Numbered from the stretch's first letter, positions 1-5,680 are shown. The stretch: DNA of 11,027 nucleotides from an uncultured Erysipelotrichaceae bacterium (GCA_902800255.1 CADCDV010000014.1:1-11027), one strand, 5' to 3'. Notes: a model not told the origin generated them from the sequence alone. Numbers and translations: made by a program.

Positions 1-146
1 TATTCAATCTCCACTTCCCCTTCATCTCCTGGGAACATAGCCGGAACGAAAACGACAAGGCCGTCTAGCTTGCAGACTCCTTTGCCTTCGATGCTTAGAT
101 CAATGCATTTTAGGTTATAGGTTTTATGAAGGATTGAATCGGTCAT
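1..146 (-). CDS. TRAM-domain 23S rRNA/tRNA (uracil-5-)-methyltransferase, N-terminal fragment
   Basis: Only the first 48 codons are inside the window; the gene runs off the left edge. The visible residues fit a TRAM domain, the small beta-barrel RNA-binding module that begins RlmD/RlmCD/TrmA-type SAM-dependent m5U methyltransferases: a 'LSIEGKGVCKLDG' segment followed by 'LVVFVPAMFPGDEGEVEI', matching the family pattern of a 'sheGeGva..dG..vfVpg.lpGe.v' type. The catalytic domain and the Fe-S cysteines some members carry are not visible. The ATG at 146 is the only possible start because an in-frame TAG lies directly before it. No Shine-Dalgarno is near the start; a TATATT box occupies 155-150, so the gene may be leaderless or be read through from metG, whose stop is 56 bases upstream with no terminator between. 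The family call is good; which uridine is methylated is unknown. Confidence 0.8.
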   Translation of the reverse strand, partial: MTDSILHKTYNLKCIDLSIEGKGVCKLDGLVVFVPAMFPGDEGEVEIE

Positions 147-202
147 CTAAATATAGTTTTGCAGGCGAAATATCAAAATATCCCCTACAAAAGTCAGCTA
201 AA

Positions 203-1810
203 TTAAGCAGCGGCCTTTTCTTTTGGAGCGGCCATTAAATCCTTGATGAACTGAACTTCTGCTTCAACATCAAGACGCGGGAAGAGCTGATCTCCCTTAA
301 CGACTTTCTGTCCACCGAGAGAGCCGATCTTGGTAGCGGTCTCGTAGTTTCTCATTGAAGGATCAACACCAAGCTGGTCGAAGATCTTCTCGGACTTGGT
401 GACAAGGATTGGACTAAGGAGTTCGCCAGCAAGGAAGATGACGTTGGCGAGGTGAGACATGCAGCTAGCAAGCTCTTCAGCTTTGGCTGGGTCTTTGGCA
501 AGCGCCCATGGGGCAGACTCTTCAATGTACTTGTTGGCAGCACTGACGAGGTCCATGACGGCGGCATAGGATTCGGTAACCTTGAGTTCGTCGCTAAGGA
601 CTTCGTAGGCCTTGATGGTCTTCTCAGCGGTTTCTCTGAGGTTCTTATCGAGGTCATTAAGCTCGCCCTTGCAGGCTGGGATAACGCCATCGAAGTATTT
701 GTTGATCATGGAAACGCTACGGTTGAGAAGGTTTCCAAGATTGTTGGCAAGGTCAGCATTAAGTCTTTCGACGAATTGCTCTGGGGTGAATTGTCCATCC
801 TGGCCGAAGATGATTTCTCTAGCGAGGTAATAACGGACGGCATCAACGCCAAAACGATCAACAAGAGGTGGAACAGGGATGACGTTGCCCTTGCTCTTAC
901 TCATCTTGCCGTCTTTCATCATCATGAGACCGTGGACAAAGACTCTATTTGGCTGACGGAGATTGAGAGCCTTTAAGAACATTGGCCAATAGATGGTGTG
1001 GAATCTGGTGATATCGGCACCAATGACGTGAACAATCTCGGTTTCTGGGTCGTTCCAGAACTTTTGGAACTTGGAATCGTCTTCCTGAAGATATCCGAGA
1101 GCGGAAATATAGTTTGTGAGAGCGTCGAGCCAGACATAGATGACGTGGCCTTCTGCTTCCTTGACTGGGATACCCCAATCGAAGGTGGTTCTGGTGATGC
1201 AAAGATCATTGAGGCCAGGCTTGATGAAGTTGTTGACCATCTCCGCTTTGCGGCCTTCTGGGGTGATGAATGTCGGATTCTCGTCATAGAGTTTGAGAAG
1301 ATCGTCGACATATTTGCTGCATCTAAAGAAATAGGATGGCTCCTCTTTCTCCACTACTGGACGTCCACATTCTGGGCAGACATGTTCTGGGCCAACCTGG
1401 GTTTCGGTCCAATATGATTCTTCGTGGACGCAATACCAGCCTTTATAGGCGCCAAGGTAAGCGTCGTCGTTTTGAATGAACGAAGAGAAGATCTTCTTAA
1501 CGGTTTCGTAGTGACGTGGTTGGGTGGTTCTGATGAAGTCGTCATTGGAGATACACATGGTATTCCAAAGGCTAGTGAATTTGACAGCGACCTCATCGAC
1601 GAAAGCCTGAGGTGAAACGCCTTTAGCTTCGGCGTTTTCCTGAATCTTTTCACCGTGCTCGTCTAAACCAGTGAGGAAATAAGTCTCAAACCCCCTCATT
1701 CGTTTTCCGCGGGCGATGATGTCGCAGAGCGTGGTGCAGTAAGCGTGTCCAAGATGTGGGGATGCGCTTGGGTAGTAGATAGGAGTTGTGATGTAGAACT
1801 TTTTACTCAT
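203..1810 (-). CDS. metG: Methionyl-tRNA synthetase
   Basis: Class I aminoacyl-tRNA synthetase of 535 residues that charges tRNA-Met with methionine in the cytoplasm. The HIGH-type signature is HLGH at residues 19-22 and the KMSKS signature is at 302-306. The connective-peptide zinc region is at about 125-165: C127, then a CPEC pair at 145-148. The position where Bacillus-type enzymes have the second cysteine of the first pair reads VHEE, so one ligand appears changed (H129 could substitute). The C terminus ends after the anticodon-binding helical domain at a 'LFPRLD' motif, so the Trbp111-like tRNA-binding domain found in the longer Bacillus enzyme is absent, as in mycoplasmal enzymes. The start has an AGGAGG site at 1827-1822, 11 bases before the ATG. 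It has its own promoter and follows the rpmE terminator; a methyltransferase gene follows in the same direction. Confidence 0.97.
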   Translation of the reverse strand: MSKKFYITTPIYYPSASPHLGHAYCTTLCDIIARGKRMRGFETYFLTGLDEHGEKIQENAEAKGVSPQAFVDEVAVKFTSLWNTMCISNDDFIRTTQPRHYETVKKIFSSFIQNDDAYLGAYKGWYCVHEESYWTETQVGPEHVCPECGRPVVEKEEPSYFFRCSKYVDDLLKLYDENPTFITPEGRKAEMVNNFIKPGLNDLCITRTTFDWGIPVKEAEGHVIYVWLDALTNYISALGYLQEDDSKFQKFWNDPETEIVHVIGADITRFHTIYWPMFLKALNLRQPNRVFVHGLMMMKDGKMSKSKGNVIPVPPLVDRFGVDAVRYYLAREIIFGQDGQFTPEQFVERLNADLANNLGNLLNRSVSMINKYFDGVIPACKGELNDLDKNLRETAEKTIKAYEVLSDELKVTESYAAVMDLVSAANKYIEESAPWALAKDPAKAEELASCMSHLANVIFLAGELLSPILVTKSEKIFDQLGVDPSMRNYETATKIGSLGGQKVVKGDQLFPRLDVEAEVQFIKDLMAAPKEKAAA

Positions 1811-1826
1811 GGCTAATGGAACCTCC

Positions 1827-1844
1827 TCGCATTTAAAAATGCGA
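1827..1844 (-). promoter_or_regulatory. Palindrome/hairpin in metG 5' UTR next to the Shine-Dalgarno
   Basis: TCGCATTT-TT-AAATGCGA is a perfect inverted repeat with 8-base arms (folded as RNA: 7 bp with a 4-nt loop). It starts about 2 nt after the predicted transcription start, and its last base is the first base of the AGGAGG site. It could be a 5' mRNA-stabilising hairpin, a translation-control element, or a DNA operator at the start site. No T-box elements are present. Confidence 0.5.
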
Positions 1845-1852
1845 TCTTTGTA

Positions 1853-1861
1853 ATCATAGCA
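1853..1861 (-). promoter_or_regulatory. metG promoter (extended -10)
   Basis: On the minus strand the sequence reads TGC-TATGAT (1861-1853), an extended -10 box with a 5/6 match to TATAAT. No good -35 is seen at 16-18 bases. The expected transcription start is near 1846, giving a leader of about 36 nt. It lies between the rpmE terminator and the metG ribosome-binding site. Confidence 0.6.
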
Positions 1862-1914
1862 TAGTTTTGTTTCATTAAAACAAAAGCTCTTTCTTTTAGG
1901 GCAAAACAGGCAAC

Positions 1915-1939
1915 AAAAAAGACCTCATTGTGAGGTCTT
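1915..1939 (-). terminator. Rho-independent terminator after rpmE
   Basis: On the minus strand AAGACCTCA-CAA-TGAGGTCTT forms a 9-bp stem with a tight 3-base loop, followed by TTTT that extends the T run. It lies 18 bases after the rpmE stop codon and separates rpmE from the metG promoter. Confidence 0.9.
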
Positions 1940-1957
1940 AATTTTGCTTTTGTTAAC

Positions 1958-2179
1958 TTATTTCTTGGCAGCTTCAGCCTTGGCAAGTTTCTTGTTGAAC
2001 TTGTCGATACGGCCGTCGACAGCAGCGCTTCTTTGTTTGCCAGTGTAGAATGGGTGGCAATTTGCGCAGGTTTCAACCTTAAGCTCGGTTCCGAGGGTGG
2101 ATCCGGTGGTGAAGGTGGTTCCGCAGCTGATGCAGGTGACCTTGCACTCGTGATACTTTGGGTGGATGTCTTTCTTCAT
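1958..2179 (-). CDS. rpmE: 50S ribosomal protein bL31 (zinc-binding type)
   Basis: A 73-residue protein matching ribosomal protein bL31 of the large subunit, which bridges to the small subunit. The start 'MKKDIHPKY' and the signature 'CHPFYTGKQ' (41-49), followed by 'DGRIDKFNKK', are characteristic. Cysteines at 12, 16, 19, 38 and 41 form the two-knuckle arrangement of the zinc-containing (C+) form; the first knuckle is C-X2-C here where Bacillus has C-X-C. The C-terminal tail is short and Lys/Ala-rich. An AAAGGAG site (2193-2187) is 7 bases before the ATG. The gene is monocistronic: its own promoter precedes it and a terminator follows. A hairpin in the 48-nt leader touches the ribosome-binding site, which suggests autogenous or other translational control. 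Confidence 0.97.
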   Translation of the reverse strand: MKKDIHPKYHECKVTCISCGTTFTTGSTLGTELKVETCANCHPFYTGKQRSAAVDGRIDKFNKKLAKAEAAKK

Positions 2180-2195
2180 TTCTTTACTCCTTTCG

Positions 2196-2219
2196 CCTTG
2201 GCACTTACTTTTGCCAAAG
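2196..2219 (-). promoter_or_regulatory. Hairpin in rpmE 5' UTR
   Basis: On the minus strand CTTTGGCA-AAAGTAAG-TGCCAAGG gives an 8-bp stem with one G-U pair and an 8-nt loop. It ends 2 nt upstream of the AAAGGAG ribosome-binding site. Its location within the predicted leader suggests translational control of bL31. Confidence 0.55.
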
Positions 2220-2233
2220 AGAGTTCGCGTCTA

Positions 2234-2262
2234 ATCATACGCGAGGGAACTTGCTTTCGCAA
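2234..2262 (-). promoter_or_regulatory. rpmE promoter overlapped by two dyads
   Basis: On the minus strand: -35 TTGCGA (2262-2257), a 17-bp spacer, and -10 TATGAT (2239-2234). The -35 lies inside the inverted repeat ACTTGC-GAAA-GCAAGT (2264-2249). The -10 lies between the arms of TCGCGT-N8-ACGCGA (2244-2225). The predicted start is near 2227. Neither dyad is followed by a T run, so they look like operators rather than terminators. Confidence 0.7.
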
Positions 2263-2301
2263 GTAAAAAGTACGGCTAATTGTAAAGATAGGTTTTAGGG
2301 C

Positions 2302-2787
2302 CTATTCTTCTTTTTCGAGGTTTACCCCATTACTTTCGATGGGCTGTGGTTTATTGGCGGCAATTCTTTGTCTGATAAACATAGTAAGTCCGGTGGCAAT
2401 TTCCACTATTGCAAGAGCAATCGATGGGGCGGTTCCTGCCACTGCATACCAAACATTGAGGCTGTTGTTTTCGACGTAAGCGACGATCGCTTTTCCTAAA
2501 ACAATGCCCGAGGTGAAAAGCATGGCGGCAAACAAAACCATTAAGAGCCAAGGATAGATGTTCTCCTCTATCTCTTTTGGTTTTCCAATGACAAGGAGCT
2601 GGAATAAAAGCATGACTCCAAGGGAAAGAATGGCGTACATAAACGGCAAGAACGATTTGTCATAGGCTGTAGCCATATCGATGTATGGGGCTAACGCAAC
2701 GGTCACGGAGTTAAGCAAAAACAAAGAGGCCGCTACAACAAAAACGGCATAGCTGGCAATTCTTCTAATAATCTTCAAAGCTTCCAT
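2302..2787 (-). CDS. Four-helix integral membrane protein of unknown function
   Basis: A 161-residue hydrophobic protein; I do not recognise a family. Four membrane segments are visible at about 11-33, 46-67, 79-103 and 112-137. A short basic N terminus (KIIRR) precedes the first helix and a charged C-terminal tail of about 24 residues (rich in Lys, Asn and Glu) follows the last, consistent with both ends being cytoplasmic. There are no cysteine clusters or catalytic motifs. The ATG is 2 bases after the stop codon of the upstream hydrolase, with an AAGGA site inside that gene's end, so the two are translationally coupled and probably function together. Only a weak 5-bp hairpin (2305-2288) follows, so transcription may leak towards rpmE. 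A role in transport or in anchoring the hydrolase would be a guess. Confidence 0.8.
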   Translation of the reverse strand: MEALKIIRRIASYAVFVVAASLFLLNSVTVALAPYIDMATAYDKSFLPFMYAILSLGVMLLFQLLVIGKPKEIEENIYPWLLMVLFAAMLFTSGIVLGKAIVAYVENNSLNVWYAVAGTAPSIALAIVEIATGLTMFIRQRIAANKPQPIESNGVNLEKEE

Positions 2788-2789
2788 AA

Positions 2790-3368
2790 TTAATCCTTCA
2801 CGAGTTCAATCTCGTCGTTTGGCCTCATAAGCATCGCCATTGGGGCTGTAACCATCATAGCTTGTCGGTAGTCCCAAGTCGGGATCATATGCTTAGGGTT
2901 GATGGCAATGGCCGCTTTCGTGGCCTCTTGAGGCGTCATTGTGTATGTCCCGTCGATAGGCAAAAGAGCGTAGTCGATGTTCTCGTTTTTGAGATCCTCC
3001 ATCTCAGGGATAAAGTCAGTGTCTCCAGCGTGATAGATTTTGACCCCATCAACCTCGATTACGTAACCCACGCATTCAGACTTATTGTGATGAGAGTTGT
3101 AAGCAGGAACAGCTTTGATTTTTAGACCCTTGGATTCAAAGGTGTGGTAGACCCCGTCAGTGAGAGCGTCCTTGGACCTGATGATGTATCCGCCAGGGTT
3201 AAAAGTGATGAGCTCGGTGTTGTTGTGATCGTAGTGTTCATGGGTAATCAAAACAAGGTCTGCAGGGGTCTTGTAACCTAGCCCACAAAAAGGGTCAATG
3301 AAAACAACTTTTCCTTCGTTTGTTGTAAGACGGAAAGAAGCGTGTCCTTGATAAAAAAGTTTTGCCAT
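2790..3368 (-). CDS. Metal-dependent hydrolase, metallo-beta-lactamase fold (UPF0173/UlaG-like)
   Basis: A 192-residue soluble protein with the metallo-beta-lactamase fold. The metal motif is THEHYDH at residues 42-48 (H43, H45, D47, H48). A further histidine lies at 93/94 (NSHH), and the bridging aspartate is D116 in 'YHAGDTD'. These, and the opening 'YQGHASFRL', match the UPF0173/UlaG-like hydrolases (YtkL type). The last metal-ligand position of that family, usually a 'P-x-H-Y' near the C terminus, reads P163-T-W-D-Y here, so the final histidine seems replaced by Trp; H160 might substitute. The substrate is unknown. The start has GGAGG 7 bases upstream of the ATG. It is the first gene of a two-gene unit with the downstream four-helix membrane protein, under a promoter at 3446-3418. 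Confidence 0.88.
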   Translation of the reverse strand: MAKLFYQGHASFRLTTNEGKVVFIDPFCGLGYKTPADLVLITHEHYDHNNTELITFNPGGYIIRSKDALTDGVYHTFESKGLKIKAVPAYNSHHNKSECVGYVIEVDGVKIYHAGDTDFIPEMEDLKNENIDYALLPIDGTYTMTPQEATKAAIAINPKHMIPTWDYRQAMMVTAPMAMLMRPNDEIELVKD

Positions 3369-3417
3369 AGATCAACCTCCAGAGACACAGAACACAACAA
3401 AGCGCTGGTTCCAATAA

Positions 3418-3446
3418 ATTTTACGATTAGTGATAGCAATAGACAA
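3418..3446 (-). promoter_or_regulatory. Promoter for the hydrolase/membrane-protein pair
   Basis: On the minus strand: -35 TTGTCT (3446-3441), a 17-bp spacer, -10 TAAAAT (3423-3418). The match is 4/6 and 5/6. It lies about 50 bases upstream of the hydrolase ATG. Confidence 0.65.
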
Positions 3447-3490
3447 TAAAACTAATAAGAATCGATGCAATCGAAAGAATAATTCCATTT

Positions 3491-3532
3491 TTCGCGTTTT
3501 TACCTATTTTTTAGGTATGAATATTACGCGAA
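3491..3532 (+). promoter_or_regulatory. Upstream operator copy A with promoter-like context and outer dyad
   Basis: The inner palindrome TACCTA-TTTTT-TAGGTA (3501-3517) contains ACCT-N7-AGGT. It is enclosed by TTCGCGT (3491-3497) and ACGCGAA (3526-3532). Read as a promoter on the plus strand it gives TTTACC (3499-3504), a 17-bp spacer and TATTAC (3522-3527), the same layout as copy B next to the downstream gene. Copy A lies about 45 bp upstream of the -35 of the minus-strand promoter, so it could affect both directions. Confidence 0.5.
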
Positions 3533-3562
3533 TAAATAACGCCATATTCGACACTGAATCCA

Positions 3563-3598
3563 TTCATAAAAATGGCAATTTGAAGCTGTTTTTATGAA
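3563..3598. repeat. 36-base inverted repeat / hairpin
   Basis: TTCATAAAAA (3563-3572) and TTTTTATGAA (3589-3598) are perfect inverted arms of 10 bases. The stem can extend inward on the plus strand by TGGC/GCTG (two G-U pairs), leaving the 8-base loop AATTTGAA. No T run follows on either strand, so it is not a standard terminator. Confidence 0.7.
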
Positions 3599-3663
3599 GA
3601 TTGAGCGTTCGTCCATCAAAATAGCCACTTTCCTAAAATAGTAAATGGCAGTCATGAAAACTT

Positions 3664-3692
3664 TTTACCTTTTTTATAGGTTATGATATATT
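3664..3692 (+). promoter_or_regulatory. AbiEi-like gene promoter with operator copy B
   Basis: TTTACC (3664-3669), a 17-bp spacer, and TATATT (3687-3692) place the predicted start at or within a base or two of the ATG at 3699; an alternative -10, TATGAT at 3682-3687, would leave a leader of about 5 nt. ACCT-N7-AGGT (3667-3681) overlaps the -35 and the spacer, an ideal place for repression. Confidence 0.6.
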
Positions 3693-3698
3693 AAGGCC

Positions 3699-4301
3699 AT
3701 GGCACATGTTTCGCTTAACAACAATAAAAACACAAAGAAATATACCAGCCCTGATATAGAGACTCGTTTACTCAAAGAGGCTTACCAAATAGAAGACTTT
3801 AACAGGCGAGTAAAATCAGGCGAGGTTTTGCGTTATGCCAACGGTATGTACTACGTTCCTGGGGAAGGCATCCCAGAGTCTTCTGAAGCTATTGCTCTTC
3901 GTTACATCTCGAACGATAGAGAGGTGTATGGCTTTTACACAGGAGACTGTTTCCTCAAGTCCGTTAACGGCGTAAATATTTCCGTCAATGATAAAATCGA
4001 AATAATGACAAACAAGGCCACCAGCGGCAAGAAGAAACTCTATATGTTTGGGAAACGTTTTATCCTTAGAAAACCATACTATCCTATAGATAAAAACAAC
4101 GTATCATTGAACGCCTTCTTGACCTATATAACGATGACTCCGCTCTTCAAAATAAAGCAAAATTATTCAATCTTAGCCGACTATGTTAAGAAGGCTCATT
4201 TGGCGGCAAATGACGTCATAGAAATGGCGCCTCACTTCCCGGCGAAAACCGCTTCGAAACTTCTGGCATCGGACCTCTACAGATCCCTTTGGAAGCATTA
4301 A
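3699..4301 (+). CDS. AbiEi/DUF6088-like winged-helix transcriptional regulator (orphan type IV antitoxin-like)
   Basis: A 200-residue protein resembling AbiEi/DUF6088 antitoxins, the DNA-binding partners of type IV toxin-antitoxin systems. The N-terminal 25-53 carries the short winged-helix pattern 'F..rvksGevlRyanGmYYvP', and 60-125 fits the conserved core (an 'EAIALRYI' helix, 'GFYTGDCFL', then 'IEIMTNKA...KK' and a basic 'FILRKP' strand). The C-terminal 135-200 is helical and not recognised. No AbiEii-type nucleotidyltransferase toxin is next to it: the neighbours are a convergent membrane protein and a divergent hydrolase, so it is an orphan, perhaps domesticated. The ATG at 3699 has only AAGG two bases away and the promoter -10 is directly upstream, so the mRNA is probably leaderless. 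Known AbiEi proteins bind two inverted repeats in their own promoter, which matches the two ACCT-N7-AGGT copies upstream. It is the only plus-strand gene here and more AT-rich than its neighbours, hinting at transfer. Confidence 0.65.
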   Translation: MAHVSLNNNKNTKKYTSPDIETRLLKEAYQIEDFNRRVKSGEVLRYANGMYYVPGEGIPESSEAIALRYISNDREVYGFYTGDCFLKSVNGVNISVNDKIEIMTNKATSGKKKLYMFGKRFILRKPYYPIDKNNVSLNAFLTYITMTPLFKIKQNYSILADYVKKAHLAANDVIEMAPHFPAKTASKLLASDLYRSLWKH

Positions 4302-4330
4302 AAAAACAGGCTCAACGCGAGCCTGTTTTT
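4302..4330. terminator. Bidirectional terminator between convergent genes
   Basis: AAAAACAGGCTC-AACGC-GAGCCTGTTTTT has 12-base complementary arms, a GC-rich 7-bp core and T runs on both strands. It begins directly at the stop codon of the plus-strand AbiEi-like gene and lies 18 bases beyond the stop of the minus-strand M50-like gene. Confidence 0.95.
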
Positions 4331-4348
4331 CTTTGTTGTTAGAGGTAA

Positions 4349-5509
4349 TTATTTCTTTTCTCCGAGATTTAAATCTCCGTATTCTGAGAAGTCCCAATCT
4401 TTGTGCTTAGCAATAACGGTTTTTAGGGCTTCTCTCATAAGATATTCTTCGGCAGAACGCTTATCCTCACCGGAGTTTTTAATGGCGATCTCGGCTTTAT
4501 CCATAGCAAGCTTGGTTTCGCCTTCGGATTCCTCGACTAAACCACTAATAAGGATATAGGCTCTGACGGCTGGTCCGGTGCTCAAGCTAGCGATGAATTT
4601 CTTTTCTTCAAGTTTGAGGGAAATATATTCCTCTTTAGCCTCCTCAAGTGGGTTTAAATAGAGGTGAAGTGCCATCTTTTGAGCGACAGCATTGAGGTAG
4701 GTTTTGCTAGAGACTGAGTTTTTGCTGTTGATCGTGAAGTCGTTGATTCTTAAGGCTTCCTCGTAGTTTTTCTCATTTAAAGCCTTATATAAAGCAACAT
4801 CGTTAAGCTTAACGGTGAAGTCGGTGACGGATTCGTAAATCTGGGTTTCACCAACCTCTTCTCCGTGGGCCATTTTATCTTCGGCCATAAGGATCTGGTT
4901 ATAAGCAATAACGTTGGTTTTGGTGTTGAAGATCATGAGGTATGCGCCATCGTTCTTGGAATCGAGGGCAGCAGGGAAGATGTCGTAGGCGAAGATCATA
5001 CCGCCGACAGTAAGGATAATTACGCCGACAATATAGAGGGTCATTGCGCCGTGAGCGGCGGAGTTCTTTCCGAAGACCATAAGAACGACGCAGAGGACGA
5101 CTTCGAGAAGGAAAAAGACAAGAGGCATAAAGATCATAGGTCTTGGGTTGCTCTTTTCGACATCCTTAGGAACAACCTTGGTTTCTCCGGTTAAACCGTC
5201 GAACCCACCGAAGCCAAATTTCATTTTGCCTTCGCTGTTTTTCTTGAAAGAAAGGAACAAAACTGTCCAGGAGGAAATCTTATAACCCCCCATTTTCGCG
5301 CCCAAGAGGTGTCCGAGTTCTAAAACTAAGGCACTTAAGACAAGTCCAACAAAGACAGAAAGCAAAACAAGCAAGATGCCATCCATTGGCAACGAGTTCC
5401 TAATATTGGCATCACTTAATAAAGGTCTAATAACGCCAAAACCAACGCCGACAGCGGCGCCGAGCATGATGGCGTAGACGATATAACCCATCACATCGTT
5501 CTTCTTCAT
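4349..5509 (-). CDS. M50-peptidase-like membrane protein with degenerate zinc motif and helical C-terminal domain
   Basis: A 386-residue protein starting at the ATG at 5509, which has AGGAGG 8 bases upstream; a longer reading from a TTG at 5533 has no such support. The N-terminal half has about four membrane segments (roughly 7-28, 44-68, 125-147, 156-180). Segment 2 ends in a site-2-protease-like metal motif, but it reads L63-E-L-G-H67 where M50 proteases have H-E-x-x-H, followed by the family-typical 'LLGAKMGGYK'. The second M50 element is kept as 'FPAALDSKNDG' with D187-G188. With the first histidine lost it is probably not a normal protease and may act as a sensor or chaperone-like pseudoprotease. 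Residues 195-386 are soluble, charged and helical, loosely TPR-like, and not recognised. It has a long structured leader and a shared terminator. No partner gene is evident. The M50 relationship is likely; function is unknown. Confidence 0.72.
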   Translation of the reverse strand: MKKNDVMGYIVYAIMLGAAVGVGFGVIRPLLSDANIRNSLPMDGILLVLLSVFVGLVLSALVLELGHLLGAKMGGYKISSWTVLFLSFKKNSEGKMKFGFGGFDGLTGETKVVPKDVEKSNPRPMIFMPLVFFLLEVVLCVVLMVFGKNSAAHGAMTLYIVGVIILTVGGMIFAYDIFPAALDSKNDGAYLMIFNTKTNVIAYNQILMAEDKMAHGEEVGETQIYESVTDFTVKLNDVALYKALNEKNYEEALRINDFTINSKNSVSSKTYLNAVAQKMALHLYLNPLEEAKEEYISLKLEEKKFIASLSTGPAVRAYILISGLVEESEGETKLAMDKAEIAIKNSGEDKRSAEEYLMREALKTVIAKHKDWDFSEYGDLNLGEKK

Positions 5510-5528
5510 ATAAAAATCCTCCTCATAC

Positions 5529-5550
5529 GGCAATAAAGCCTCTTATTGCC
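5529..5550 (-). promoter_or_regulatory. Hairpin just upstream of the M50-like gene's ribosome-binding site
   Basis: On the minus strand GGCAATAA-GAGGCT-TTATTGCC forms an 8-bp perfect stem with a 6-nt loop, a few bases before the AGGAGG site. There is no T run, so translational control or mRNA stability is likelier than termination. Confidence 0.55.
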
Positions 5551-5680
5551 TGTTCGTCTAGTGGTTGGTGGTAAAGCCAATCACACGTGTACTTATACCC
5601 TTTACCAGACGAATTAATTGGGAGGTCGTTAATTCAATTATCCAAGGAGAAACTATGTTGTTTCTCGTCGGTCGACCTCC
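5551..5680 (-). ncRNA. Candidate structured leader RNA upstream of the M50-like gene
   Basis: Three nested or consecutive helices are exact in sequence. GGAGGTCG/CGACCTCC (arms 5673-5680 and 5621-5628) encloses a GAGAAAC/GTTTCTC hairpin (5660-5666 and 5647-5653). Further on, the continuous 14-base arm CTTTACCAGACGAA (5600-5613, plus-strand reading) pairs with GGTAAAG (5570-5576) and TTCGTCT (5553-5559), leaving a 10-base one-sided bulge and a 23-base loop that contains the palindrome ACACGTGT. TATAAT at 5686-5681 could start transcription near 5675, with no clear -35. I could not match it to a known riboswitch or T-box. It could also be a remnant inverted-repeat element. Confidence 0.45.

Larger units (their letters stand above)
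3369..3698. other. 330-base divergent intergenic region rich in dyads
   Basis: This AT-rich region separates the hydrolase (minus) from the AbiEi-like gene (plus). It holds the hydrolase promoter, two copies of an ACCT-N7-AGGT element (3502-3516 and 3667-3681), an outer dyad TTCGCGT...ACGCGAA around the first copy (3491-3532), and a 36-base perfect-armed hairpin (3563-3598). I see no convincing gene in it; two short overlapping open frames (26 and 15 codons) lack ribosome-binding sites. Confidence 0.7.

Noticed and set aside
1811..1912. T-box riboswitch upstream of metG
   Set aside because: The leader is only about 36 nt, with no specifier loop or AGGGTGG-type antiterminator. The serS junction is an ATGA overlap, so no T-box there either.
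3517..3641. Two short plus-strand frames (26 and 15 codons) joined by an ATGA overlap
   Set aside because: There is no Shine-Dalgarno, the first ATG lies upstream of the predicted start, and the hairpin explains the sequence pattern better. A decayed gene cannot be excluded.
5510..5533. TTG start at 5533 for the M50-like protein
   Set aside because: The ATG at 5509 has an AGGAGG site at ideal spacing; that site would be coding in the longer version.
3369..5550. Complete AbiE toxin-antitoxin pair
   Set aside because: No nucleotidyltransferase-like AbiEii gene is next to the AbiEi-like gene; both neighbours are unrelated and transcribed from the other strand.
5551..5615. Plus-strand tRNA-like opening (TTCGTCTAGTGG) suggesting a tRNA-Glu/Gln
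   Set aside because: The sequence cannot form a cloverleaf: no T-arm GTTCGA, no anticodon arm with a 7-nt loop and no CCA-side acceptor pairing. The helices present are a bulged rod.
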